From: JAHEGP01 sp963792875
GTDB lineage: Bacteria; Pseudomonadota; Gammaproteobacteria; Pseudomonadales; JAHEGP01
Assembly (NCBI GenBank): GCA_963792875.1
Contig: CAWBXV010000010.1
Span: 248,001 to 312,000, forward strand
Length of the DNA: 64,000 bases
Direction of reading: 5' to 3'
The notes under the pieces were generated by a model, which searched no databases, was not told the origin of the DNA, and was given only the letters and a program-made list of their open reading frames with translations. Positions 28,463-37,270 of this stretch are shown one piece after another. Each line of letters begins with the position of its first letter. Position 1 is the stretch's first letter. A program made the position numbers and the translations under genes.

Positions 28463-29532
28463 CGTGGTACCTCGACCCCTGTGTCCAGCCCTGCCAGCGC
28501 AGCCGCGAGGCCGCCGTCGCGCGTCAGCGCCAGCTGACCAAGCCTCCCGGTTCGCTGGGGCGACTCGAACACCTCGCCGAGCAGTTCGCCGGCTGGCAGG
28601 GCACGCCGCTGCCGCGGCTGGAGCGCATCCGGGTGCGGGTGTTCGCCGGCGACCATGGCATCGCCCGGCGCGGCGTGTCGGCGTTTCCGGTCGAAGTCAC
28701 GGCCCAGATGATCGCCAACTTTCTCGCCGGCGGCGCCGCCATCAGCGTGCTCAGCCGCCAGCTCGGCGCCGACTTCGCCGTGGTCAATATGGGCACCGCG
28801 ACGCCGCTGCCGCCGGCGCCGGGCCTGATCGACGCGGCGGCGGCGCCGGGTACGGCAGACTTCACCGAGGGGCCCGCCATGACCGCGGCGGTGGTGGCGG
28901 CATGCCTGGCAGCGGGCGCGGACCAGGCGCAGGGCGACGGTCTGCAGTTGTTCATCGCCGGCGATATGGGCATCGGCAACACCACCGCGGCGGCGGCCAT
29001 CATCGCCGCGCTGCTGGACCTGGACGGTTCGCAGGTGGTGGGGCGGGGCACCGGCGTGGACGATGGCGGCCTGGCGCGCAAGCGCGCGGCCCTGGACGCG
29101 GCCCTGGCCCGGCACGGCAGCAGCAGGGGCGACGCGCTGGCGGTGCTGCGCTGCCTCGGCGGCCTGGAGATCGCGGCCATGTGCGGCGCCTACCTGCGCT
29201 GCGCCCAGCGCGGCGTGCCCTGCCTGGTGGACGGTTTCATCGCCACGGCGGCGGCCATGGTGGCGGTGCGGCTGAATCCCGGCGTGCGGGACTGGCTGCT
29301 GTTCGGCCATCGCTCCGCCGAGCGCGCCCATGGCCTGGCGCTGCGTTCCCTCGACGCCGAACCGCTGCTGGACCTCGGCATGCGGCTGGGGGAGGGGAGC
29401 GGCGCGGCGGTGGCGGTCCCCATCATCCAGGCGGCGTTGACGCTGCACCGCGAGATGGCCACCTTCGACGGCGCCGGCGTGGCCGGGCAGTCGGCGCGAC
29501 CGCGCCACGGTGCGGCGCCGGGCGCCGGCTGA
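28459..29532 (+). CDS. cobT: Nicotinate-nucleotide:dimethylbenzimidazole phosphoribosyltransferase
   Basis: CobT makes alpha-ribazole-5'-phosphate from nicotinate mononucleotide and dimethylbenzimidazole. Family motifs are KPPGSLGRLEHLAEQ, RVRVFAGDHGIARRGVSAF, GDMGIGNTTAAAAIIAAL, and MRLGEGSGAAVAVPII near the end, which carries the catalytic Glu of the GEGxGA loop. Its 357 residues match the family. It is the last gene of the riboswitch-controlled B12 operon. No dimethylbenzimidazole-forming gene is seen here. Confidence 0.93.
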   Translation: MTWYLDPCVQPCQRSREAAVARQRQLTKPPGSLGRLEHLAEQFAGWQGTPLPRLERIRVRVFAGDHGIARRGVSAFPVEVTAQMIANFLAGGAAISVLSRQLGADFAVVNMGTATPLPPAPGLIDAAAAPGTADFTEGPAMTAAVVAACLAAGADQAQGDGLQLFIAGDMGIGNTTAAAAIIAALLDLDGSQVVGRGTGVDDGGLARKRAALDAALARHGSSRGDALAVLRCLGGLEIAAMCGAYLRCAQRGVPCLVDGFIATAAAMVAVRLNPGVRDWLLFGHRSAERAHGLALRSLDAEPLLDLGMRLGEGSGAAVAVPIIQAALTLHREMATFDGAGVAGQSARPRHGAAPGAG

Positions 29533-29849
29533 ACGGCCCGGCGCAGCGCTGGGCGGTGCGCTGCGGCGGCAGCCGAACGTGCCTCGCCAGCCAGGCGCAG
29601 CAGCCGGGCCCGCGCGGTGCGCTGGTCCACGCTGCCACCTGGCGAGCCCATCTTTGCGCCAGATCAAAGGATCGCGCTGCCGTGGCGGCTGGCGCGCCGC
29701 TTGGCTCGCGTTTCGTTTGTGCGTTGAACCATTTGCTGCGAGGATGGCATATGGACATAGTGATTAGGCAGATAGGTTACAAGCGGTGCGCGCCCGAAGG
29801 ATGGTAGGGCATGGATCGACCATAACATAAGAAGAACGAGGAGCTGGCC
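29533..29849. other. Intergenic region between cobT and the FadL-like gene
   Basis: This 317-base stretch holds no recognisable gene. The last ~120 bases are less GC-rich than their surroundings and run into GAGGAG ahead of the FadL-like start, so they probably contain its promoter. I could not single out -35 and -10 boxes. No terminator hairpin with a T tract was seen after cobT. Confidence 0.5.
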
Positions 29850-31116
29850 ATGTGGAAGACCTGTGGTAATAAAGCTTTAACGACCGCTGCGATGCTGTTG
29901 CTGGTGACCGAGAGGGCCACTGCGGCGGGTTTCCAATCGACCACCCACTCGGCGGCGGGGGTGGGTCGGGCGAACGCGGGCGAGGCGGTGATCGCCGATA
30001 ATGCGTCGGTGCTGGGCCGCAACCCGGCGGCGATGACGCGCTTTGACCGGCCCGCGGTATCCGGCGGTTTGAACCTGGTGATGCCCATGACCGAGGTGAC
30101 CGATGTCAGCGCCAACGGGCTGGGCCAGTCGGTGGCGATGCCGGATGAAGACCTGAACAGCGTCAGGCCCTCTCCCCACTTCTATCTGATCCAACCCCTG
30201 AGCGATCGCTTCGCGGTCGGTGCCGCGGTGTACAGCAATTTTGCCACCGGCACCGAGTTTTCGACGTCGTTCAATAAGAGCGGGGCGTTGCAGGGCGCTC
30301 CTATCCCCGCGCTGGGCGGGCTGGTGGGCGGCAAGACCGAGGTGACGACCGTCAACCTCAATGTCAGCGCCGCCTACGAAGTCATCAAGGGCCTCAGCCT
30401 GGGGCTGGGCCTGGATGTATTGTACGGTTCGGGTACCTTCGAGCGCCCGGCCTATGTCTTTGGCAACGACACCGGTGCGGGGCTGAATTTCGAGGGCGAC
30501 GGCTGGTCCTTCGGCTGGGACGCGGGCCTGATGTACGAGATCAACGAGGGCAATCGCTTCGGCCTGTCGTATCACTCCGGCATGGCGTTCACGGCCAAGG
30601 GGGATGGCAGCGTTGACGGCGAGACCTTCGACGAAACCAAATTGAACCTGCCCGCCAGGGCCGAGTTTTCCGGTTTTCACCAGGTGGCGCAGGACTGGGC
30701 GTTGCACTACAGCCTGCAGTGGATCGGCTGGAGCGCCTTTGACCAGATCGAGTTCGGGGACCTTGTCAAGGAATACAACTGGGAGAACACCTTGCGCTAC
30801 GCCGTGGGCACGACCTATACCATAAGCCCGGCCTGGACCTGGCGGGCCGGCCTGGCGTTCGACGAGAGCCCGGTGAAGAAGGAGTACCGGACCGTCTCCA
30901 TTCCTGATTCCAACCGCATCTGGTACTCGACGGGCGCCACTTGGACGGCGGCGTCGCAGCACTCCTCGGTGGACATCGCGTTCACCTATATCCAGGGAGA
31001 ACAGTTGGATGTGAGTGAGACGGCGGCCTCGACGCCGCCTTGGCGATCTGGTGGTCAACTCCAGCACCGAAACCAACGCGGTCATCGTCGGGGCGAGTTA
31101 CAACTATCGCTTCTAG
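29850..31116 (+). pseudogene. FadL/OmpP1-family outer-membrane transporter, frameshifted near C-terminus
   Basis: A FadL-type barrel that would carry fatty acids or other hydrophobic compounds across the outer membrane. A signal peptide (TTAAMLLLVTERATA) precedes the family N-terminus AAGFQSTTHSAAGVGRANAG, in which the N-terminal plug inserts, and ASVLGRNPAAMTRF. The barrel continues to FTYIQGEQLDVSETAAS. Near 31040 the frame breaks. In the +1 frame the ending is LGDLVVNSSTETNAVIVGA then SYNYRF with a stop at 31114-31116, the correct aromatic barrel end. As sequenced, translation would instead run to 31130 with an unrelated tail. Either a sequencing error or a recent mutation. Confidence 0.8.
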
Positions 31117-31699
31117 GCCCCAGGCCCTGACGGGCCGCTTGGCATACGGCCGCGGCCGGTGCGCTATCAGAAGCGATGGTTGAGCGTGGGAGGGCGCCGG
31201 TGGAGGTGCCGGTCGCCCGCACCGCGCCACCGGGACGCGTTCACGACGTGATAGATACCGACGGCCTTGCCCTGGCAGGGCCGTAGCGGCCGCACGACGC
31301 CAGAGTGTCGCGCGGGACACGTAGCGCGCGCCCTGACAGCTTATTTATACCATCCCCGAGTGATCCCGATCGCCTGGAACAGGGCAGGGGAGCCCGGCGG
31401 TTGCGGGCTATGCTCGCGGCTGGTGCGGCGCTTAGCGGCGGCCTGATCGCAAATCCGCCGCTTCGGCGTCACACGCACAGGGGTGGGGCACGATGCCCTC
31501 CTACTTTTGCGCCTTGGGTTGCGGGATCGACGGATGCGCTGCCCGGGGTAGATGCGGGTGGCAGGTACGGGCCAGCCCTTGAGCGCAGGAGCAGGTTCGA
31601 CATCCGCCGGCCGTGCGCCCATGCAGCACACACCAACAAATTATACCATCCCCGAAGTCACGCATTAATCCATCGAGCGGCGCAGCTGTCAAACGGGGC
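31117..31699. other. Intergenic region with a 15-bp direct repeat
   Basis: There is no credible gene here between two convergent genes. The sequence TTATACCATCCCCGA occurs twice, at 31345-31359 and 31641-31655, about 300 bases apart. GACAGCT near the first copy and AGCTGTC near the second form a short inverted pair. Composition is more AT-rich than the flanks. It may be a small degenerate mobile element, but no transposase fragment is visible. Confidence 0.45.
31345..31655. repeat. Pair of 15-bp direct repeats
   Basis: Identical copies of TTATACCATCCCCGA bound an interval of about 280 bases without coding signal. Confidence 0.6.
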
Positions 31700-32935
31700 T
31701 TAACGCGCGGTCGCGGCAGCGCGTCGCAACAGCGGCCTGAGAGCCCACAGGCCGAGTAGCGGGCCCGGCACCAGCAACCAGAAGACGAATTGCGGTCCGA
31801 TGATGGGCAGCAGGGCGTTGACCAGGCCGATGCTGGCGACGGTGATCAGAAAGCCTATCGAGTTGGCGATGGTCAGTGCGGAACCCACGTACTCGCGCGG
31901 CGCGTTCTGCGCGTTCAGCGTGGAGAACTGGGGGGAGTCTCCTGCCACGGTGGTACCCCATAGCATCAGGAAGGCGAGGCACAGCAAGGGCGGGGCTTTG
32001 AACAGCAAGGGCGACAGCATACAGCAGAGGCCCGAAATGCACAGCTGCACGGCGGCCACGGGGGCGCTGCCCACCCGGGTGGACAACAGTCCGCCGCCGG
32101 CGCAGCCGAGGAAGCCGCTGGCGATGAAGAAGAAAGCGCCGAGCGACAGGTTCAATGAAGTGCCGCTGTGTTCCGCATAGGCCAGCAGCCAGATCGGCAT
32201 GAAGGCCCACAGCGCGTAAAGCTCCCACATGTGGCCGAAGTAGCCGAATGCCGATGCGCGGAAGGATGGCGAGCGAAAGATGACGGCCAGCGTGCGCGGG
32301 TTGAACGTCGAGCCGACCGGCAGGTGAGGTCCATCGGGCACGAACAGTAACATCAGGGTGCCGCCGCAGATCGCCAGCAGCGATACCGCGGCTAGCACCA
32401 ACTGCCAGGGCAGGTCGGCGCCCCAGGCGCGCAACAGATGCGGCAGGGCAGTACCCAGCACCAATGCCCCGACCAGATAGCCCAGCGCCTGGCCCAGGCC
32501 CTTTTCGTACCAACCTGCGGCGATTTTCATGCCCACCGGATAGATGCCGGCCAGGAACAAGCCGGTCGAAAAGCGCAACGCCAGCAGGTACGGCAGTTGC
32601 TCGGGGGCGATCACAACCAGCAGGTTGGTACCGGCGCCGCATAGCGAACAGCAGAAGAACACGCGACGCGGGGAGAAGCGATCAGCCACCGCGAGGAAAG
32701 CGAAGCACAGCGTGCCGATGATAAAGCCCAGCTGCACCACCGCGGTGATATAGCCCAGGCTCTGCTCACCCAGGCCCCAGTCGCGCTGCAGATCAACGAC
32801 GACGGCATTGCCGGCAAACCAGAGTGACGTGCCGGTAAACTGCGAAAAGATGATGACCGGCAGAATATGCGAGGGCCTGGCCGCTGCGCTGCCGGCGTCG
32901 CGCGGCAAGTGGCTTCCGATGTCGTCCCGCTTCAT
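31700..32935 (-). CDS. Major facilitator superfamily transporter
   Basis: A twelve-helix inner-membrane transporter of about 411 residues. Helix 1 and its following loop (LPVIIFSQFTGTSLWFAGNA) match the MFS group found in uncharacterised proteobacterial permeases. The loop after helix 2 carries a degenerate motif A (FAFLAVADRFSPRRVF), and helix 4-5 contains LRFSTGLFLAGIYPVGMKIA. The start is uncertain: ATG at 32935 or 32965, or the longer frame from 33007. None has an outstanding ribosome site. No neighbour suggests a substrate. Confidence 0.82.
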   Translation of the reverse strand: MKRDDIGSHLPRDAGSAAARPSHILPVIIFSQFTGTSLWFAGNAVVVDLQRDWGLGEQSLGYITAVVQLGFIIGTLCFAFLAVADRFSPRRVFFCCSLCGAGTNLLVVIAPEQLPYLLALRFSTGLFLAGIYPVGMKIAAGWYEKGLGQALGYLVGALVLGTALPHLLRAWGADLPWQLVLAAVSLLAICGGTLMLLFVPDGPHLPVGSTFNPRTLAVIFRSPSFRASAFGYFGHMWELYALWAFMPIWLLAYAEHSGTSLNLSLGAFFFIASGFLGCAGGGLLSTRVGSAPVAAVQLCISGLCCMLSPLLFKAPPLLCLAFLMLWGTTVAGDSPQFSTLNAQNAPREYVGSALTIANSIGFLITVASIGLVNALLPIIGPQFVFWLLVPGPLLGLWALRPLLRRAAATAR

Positions 32936-33173
32936 GAATAGCAGACCCGGTTGTGCGCGTGGCATGGCTGCATGCCCTGCCGTCCGCTGTATCACGACCT
33001 GACGCACGCGCCTTGAGCTCCCTCGCCATCGGCGCTTGGGGGCGCTGACAGTGCCAGTCCAGTTGGGCTCAACCCGCCTGACGGCGCGCGATGCCTGGTC
33101 GCTGGTTGTACGTGTTTCTGCTCGCTATGGCAGCGCCGCCGGCGCCTGGGCCGGCAGTGGCTGCCGGGCTGCC

Positions 33174-33500
33174 TTAGCGGCAGGGGAAGGCCTTGAGCAG
33201 GGCATTCAAGGTGAGGCTCGACCCGCTGAGCTGACGGCGATCCGGATGTGCCTGCAGATCCGCCAGCACCAGCTCGCGCAGCTCGCGATCGGTGAAGTCC
33301 GGTGGCAGGCAGACGAAGTTTTTCTTCACCCGCTTCCAGCCCTGCAGCGTGGACAGGGTGCCGATGCTGCCCAGCAGATAGCCGTTGCACATCCCGGGGT
33401 CATCCTGGCTGCACCAGGTGTACAGATCCTCTCCCGTAACGGCCAGAGCCTGATGGCTCAGGGCCAGCAGGCAGCACAGTGTGCAGGCCAGTTGCTTCAT
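33174..33500 (-). CDS. Small secreted protein with Rap1a/Tai-like domain
   Basis: A 108-residue exported protein with a signal peptide ending SHQALA. The mature part has the cysteine and helix pattern of the Rap1a/Tai immunity family: DLYTWCSQDDPGMCNGYLLG, then FVCLPPDFTDRELRELV, AHPDRR and ALLKAFPC. True Rap1a/Tai proteins protect against type VI amidase effectors, but many genomes carry stand-alone relatives of unknown role. No effector or secretion gene is adjacent, so an immunity function is only a possibility. Confidence 0.65.
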   Translation of the reverse strand: MKQLACTLCCLLALSHQALAVTGEDLYTWCSQDDPGMCNGYLLGSIGTLSTLQGWKRVKKNFVCLPPDFTDRELRELVLADLQAHPDRRQLSGSSLTLNALLKAFPCR

Positions 33501-33671
33501 CAGAGTCGATACCTTGGTCGTGGCGAAAAATAAACAGTGCCGGCGCTAGCGGCTGGGCGCCGGTGGGACCGGATCGCGGCAGTCGCCCAGGTTCCGGCCC
33601 TCCAGCCCGCGTCCACCCACCGTACCATACAGGCCGGGATGCCCCCATGCAATTGCGCCACGGGATGCGCG

Positions 33672-34454
33672 CTACGGTTGGTCGTAGACCGGCAGCTTGA
33701 GCATGTCGATCGCGCCACCGCCATCGACGTGCAGATTGACCCCGGTGATGAACGCGGCCGCGTCGCTGGCCAGGAACAGCGCCGCATGGGCGACGTCCTC
33801 GCCGCTGCCGTAGGTCGCGGCGCGGTTGCCCTCGGTCAGCTTGCCGCCCAGGCGGTCGGCGCCCTCGGTGCGTTGAATGCCTCCCGGGGCGATGGCGTTG
33901 ACGCGGATGCCCAGCGCCCGCCACTCGACCGCCGCAGAGCGCGTGAAGGAGACGACGCCGCTCTTGGCCGCCGCGGCGTGTGCCTGCCAGGCCACACCGA
34001 ATCCCTCGAACGGGGCCGTAATGTTGATCACCGCGCCGCCGTGCTCCTTGAGCCAGGCATCGAACGCGGCCCGGGTCACGTTGAATGTTCCCTGCAGGTT
34101 GATATCGATGATGGTCCGGAACGCATTGGCCGAGAGCTCCTCGATGCGCGCCGGGAAATTGCCCGCGGCGTTGTTGACGACGATATCGAGCCGACCGAAG
34201 CGGCTCAACGTGGCCGCCATGGCAGCCCCGACGGCGGCCGGGTCGCGCACGTCGCCGGCGATGGCGAGGCAGTCAATGCCGGCCGCCGTGAACGCCGCGC
34301 AGGCCTCGTCCAGGACCGCCTGCCGGCGCCCGAAGATGACGACCCCGGCGCCATGGGCGCCCATCGCCGCGGCAATATGGCGGCCGATACCGGTGCCACC
34401 TCCGGTGACCAGAGCGACCCTGCCGCTCAGGAAATCCTTTTGAAAGACCTGCAT
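33672..34454 (-). CDS. Short-chain dehydrogenase, 2,4-dienoyl-CoA reductase-like
   Basis: A 260-residue Rossmann-fold oxidoreductase. The cofactor motif is ALVTGGGTGIGRHIAAAM, with NADP-type arginine residues in VIFGRRQA. NNAAGNFPARIEELS resembles the DECR subgroup. The classical Ser-Tyr-Lys set is altered: Ser is Thr in VINITAPFE, and in WQAHAAAAKSG the Tyr position four before Lys is Ala, as in peroxisomal 2,4-dienoyl-CoA reductases. A role in unsaturated fatty-acid beta-oxidation is likely. It is divergent from a carboxyltransferase gene, 112 bases apart. Confidence 0.82.
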   Translation of the reverse strand: MQVFQKDFLSGRVALVTGGGTGIGRHIAAAMGAHGAGVVIFGRRQAVLDEACAAFTAAGIDCLAIAGDVRDPAAVGAAMAATLSRFGRLDIVVNNAAGNFPARIEELSANAFRTIIDINLQGTFNVTRAAFDAWLKEHGGAVINITAPFEGFGVAWQAHAAAAKSGVVSFTRSAAVEWRALGIRVNAIAPGGIQRTEGADRLGGKLTEGNRAATYGSGEDVAHAALFLASDAAAFITGVNLHVDGGGAIDMLKLPVYDQP

Positions 34455-34566
34455 CGCACCACCCCTCGATCTGCCAGGCGCTATAGTGTAGCCATCGCGC
34501 GCAAGTATAGGGCAGGGCGGCCGGCTTGTGCGCGGCCCCCTACGGCCATCAGCCCGGAGACGCAGC

Positions 34567-36114
34567 ATGACCGATGACGCCGATCTCGAGACCGTACCGG
34601 ATGAATGGCGCGAGCTGCTGCGCGAATACCAGCGTCGCATCGCCATGGGGCGCTCGATGGGCGGCCAGGAGAAGCTGGCCCGGCGCGCCGCTCAGGGCCG
34701 CCCCAATGCCCGCCAGATGATCGCAGCCCTGGTCGATGCGGATTCTTTCATGGAGCTGGGTACCCTCGCCGGTTCGCAGCCGTGTCGCGGCGAAGCGGCG
34801 GTGCCGGCCGACGCGCTGGTCGGCGGCCTGGCCCGCATCGATGGCCGTCCCGTCGTCGTGGCCTGCGAGGACTTTACCAGCATGGGCGGGTCGATCGGCC
34901 ACGCCACCAACGCCAAGCGCGTGCGGTTGGCCAACCTGGCGCTGCACGAGCAGGTTCCCTATGTCAGCCTGCTGGAGGGCTCGGGCGAGCGCGCCACCAA
35001 CGCGCTGCAGCGCCATCCCTACGCCCCCAATGACCTGCAGATACTGGCGCGTCTGTCGGGCGTGGCGCCGACCGTGGCCATCGTGGTCGGGGCGTCGGCG
35101 GGCCACGGCGCGCTGACCGGACTGCTGAAGGATTTCGTCATTATGACCGACGATGCCTGCATGTTCTCGGCAGGACCGCCGCTGGTGGCGATGGCGCTGG
35201 GCGCACAGGTCAGCAAGGTGGAACTGGGCGGCGCCGACCTGCACGCGACCATCAGCGGCGTCTGCCACAACCGGGTAAAAGACACCGCAGAGGCCTTTGC
35301 CACCGCGCGCCGCTTCCTGGCCTTGCTGCCCTCCAGCGCCTACACCACCGTGCCGCGGCGGCAGGGACCGGACACCGCGCCGCGCCGCCTCGACGGCATT
35401 CTGTCGATCGTCCCGCGCGACAGCCGCCAGGCCTACGATATGCGCGCCGTCATCGCGCAACTGGTCGATTCGACCGAGGATCTGCTCGAAATCCAGCCCC
35501 ACTACGGGCGCTCGATCATCACAGCGCTGGCGCGCCTGGGCGGCTACGCGGTCGGCATCGTCGCCAACCAGCCCAGCGTCCTGGCCGGGGCCATCGACGC
35601 CGCGGCGGCCGACAAGGCGACCCACTTCATCAATCTCTGCAGCGCTTACCACCTGCCGGTCGCGTTCCTGGCCGACAACCCCGGCGTGCTGTCCGGCACT
35701 GCCGCCGAGCGGCAGGGCACGCTGCGCGCGGCCGCGGCGATGTACGCCGCCCAGGCCAGACTGCGCTCGGCCAAGCTGCACGTGACGCTGCGCAAGGCCT
35801 TCGGTTTCGGCAGCTCGCTGATGGCCATGAACCCGTTCGACCAGCAGACGCTGACCCTCGCCTTCCCCGGCATCCAGCTCGGCGGCATCCCGGCGAGCGG
35901 GGGGGCACAAGCGGCCGGGGTCGCTGACGATACGAAGGCCCGCATGGCGGCCGCGGAACGCGACGGCGCCTGGCTGGCGGGCGACGCGATGGCCTACGAC
36001 GAGATCATCGACCCGCGGCAGCTGCGCAATGCGTTGATCGCCGGTCTGGAACTCAGCGCTCAGCGCCTGTCCAGGCTCGCCGCGCCGACCTCGGCGGCGG
36101 GCATCGCCCCCTGA
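34567..36114 (+). CDS. Acyl-CoA carboxylase carboxyltransferase subunit
   Basis: A biotin-dependent carboxyltransferase of 515 residues containing both N- and C-terminal crotonase-like halves, as in propionyl-, methylcrotonyl- and geranyl-CoA carboxylase beta subunits. The acyl-CoA site half shows ACEDFTSMGGSIGHATNAKR. The carboxybiotin half shows LADNPGVLSGTAAERQGTL and RKAFGFGSSLMAMNP. The biotin carboxylase/BCCP partner is not adjacent. The last ~127 bases of the gene are repeated at 38033-38159 as the left edge of a tandem duplication. The substrate acyl-CoA cannot be named. Confidence 0.85.
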   Translation: MTDDADLETVPDEWRELLREYQRRIAMGRSMGGQEKLARRAAQGRPNARQMIAALVDADSFMELGTLAGSQPCRGEAAVPADALVGGLARIDGRPVVVACEDFTSMGGSIGHATNAKRVRLANLALHEQVPYVSLLEGSGERATNALQRHPYAPNDLQILARLSGVAPTVAIVVGASAGHGALTGLLKDFVIMTDDACMFSAGPPLVAMALGAQVSKVELGGADLHATISGVCHNRVKDTAEAFATARRFLALLPSSAYTTVPRRQGPDTAPRRLDGILSIVPRDSRQAYDMRAVIAQLVDSTEDLLEIQPHYGRSIITALARLGGYAVGIVANQPSVLAGAIDAAAADKATHFINLCSAYHLPVAFLADNPGVLSGTAAERQGTLRAAAAMYAAQARLRSAKLHVTLRKAFGFGSSLMAMNPFDQQTLTLAFPGIQLGGIPASGGAQAAGVADDTKARMAAAERDGAWLAGDAMAYDEIIDPRQLRNALIAGLELSAQRLSRLAAPTSAAGIAP

Positions 36115-36445
36115 ATGCAAGCTGACATGCGTCAGTACCGCTCGCGGGTGCGCGCCTGGTGGCCGCCATGCTCAGGCGGAATGGAACACCTGATCGATGT
36201 CAGACCTTACAGCAGCTTCATCGGCTAAGCCCCTGCCACAAAAAAGATACATCGCGCGGCCTTTGCCGCCGTGAGCGCGCCATGACACCGGTAATTTTCA
36301 CACTGACAGCGCTTGCTGTGTCTCACCCGCTTCAATAGACTGCCTCACAAGATGCGTTATTGGCTGAAAACCCAAGCGCATTCGCAATTGCCGGTTTGTT
36401 GTACGGCATGGGAAAGTGTCACAACCACCTGCAGGATGAGCACAC
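36115..36445. promoter_or_regulatory. Upstream region of PEP-CTERM gene 1
   Basis: There is no gene in these 331 bases. They are repeated almost unchanged at 38160-38489 ahead of PEP-CTERM gene 2, so both copies should share their promoter and leader. GCAGGATGAGCACAC directly precedes each ATG. I could not assign promoter boxes with confidence. Confidence 0.5.
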
Positions 36446-37045
36446 ATGAAAACCGTAGCCATGAAAAACACATTGACCGTTAACTTGCTGGGCGCAGCAG
36501 CCCTGGCTTTCATCAGCCTGCAGACGCAGGCTGCGGTAATTGGCGATGTCGCTATTTCACCAGCCGACGGGGCGCTGGGTTATATCGACACGGTCAACAC
36601 CGAGGTCGGCTTCTTTTGCGCCGACACCGCTGTATGCACCGAGCCCTTCACTGCCAGAATCACCAAGGCGGACGGCATCTTCGAGTCCATAAAATACACG
36701 AGTGCCGCCATGTACGACTTCAACTACGCTGACAACACGGCGTCTGACTACATCCTGGGCCACACTCTCTGGACGGCTGGCGAGTTCTCCATGAGAATCG
36801 ACACCATTGAGAGGGTCGAGGTGGGAAGGTATGTCACCGCAGGCGGTTTCGCAACCTTCTTCCAGGACGACGTCGCCCTGGACGTTCTGGGCGAATGGAG
36901 TCTGAGCCTGGATGGTACTAACGTCGTGAATTTTTCCTCCACGGCCACGGCCTATCAAGTGCCTGAGCCCGGCACCATGGCCCTGCTCAGCATCGGCCTG
37001 ATCGGCATCGGCGCAGCCCGCCGCTCCGCCGCACGGCAATCATAA
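36446..37045 (+). CDS. PEP-CTERM sorting domain protein, copy 1
   Basis: An exported protein of 199 residues. The signal peptide (LLGAAALAFISLQTQA, cut before AVIGD) precedes a domain of about 145 residues without a known family, which has two cysteines in FFCADTAVCTEPF. The C-terminus is a textbook PEP-CTERM tail: VPEPG, a hydrophobic helix (TMALLSIGLIGIGA) and a basic end (ARRSAARQS). Such proteins are cut by exosortase and are usually linked to extracellular polysaccharide. No exosortase lies in the window. A second Met at codon 6 could be the start. Its twin at 38490 differs by nine substitutions and a three-residue insertion. Confidence 0.88.
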   Translation: MKTVAMKNTLTVNLLGAAALAFISLQTQAAVIGDVAISPADGALGYIDTVNTEVGFFCADTAVCTEPFTARITKADGIFESIKYTSAAMYDFNYADNTASDYILGHTLWTAGEFSMRIDTIERVEVGRYVTAGGFATFFQDDVALDVLGEWSLSLDGTNVVNFSSTATAYQVPEPGTMALLSIGLIGIGAARRSAARQS

Positions 37046-37059
37046 GGGCATCGTCCCCC

Positions 37060-37095
37060 CTGCGTCAGGAGGATGGACATCGCCTCCTGACGCAG
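37060..37095 (+). terminator. Strong hairpin after PEP-CTERM gene 1
   Basis: CTGCGTCAGGAGG and CCTCCTGACGCAG form a perfect 13-pair stem around a ten-base loop, 15 bases after the stop. There is no T tract, so it may act as a transcript-stabilising 3' end or a Rho-dependent site. Confidence 0.6.
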
Positions 37096-37270
37096 CGGCA
37101 TTAATGAGCGAAAAGGTTTTCTCTCGCGCTGCAGGTACAGCACCCCGCAGGTCACCACGCTGCACTCAACGCCGGGTGCGTTGCACGTTGTTGCGAACCT
37201 CTACCAAGTAACACCTCTCCTGATCCACAATCAGACCAATCGCTCCCTCCTTGCCCGTTCAGGTATGCGG

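Noticed and set aside
34549..36120. Long minus-strand frame across the carboxyltransferase gene
   Set aside because: Shadow of the sense gene; low-complexity composition and no family motif.
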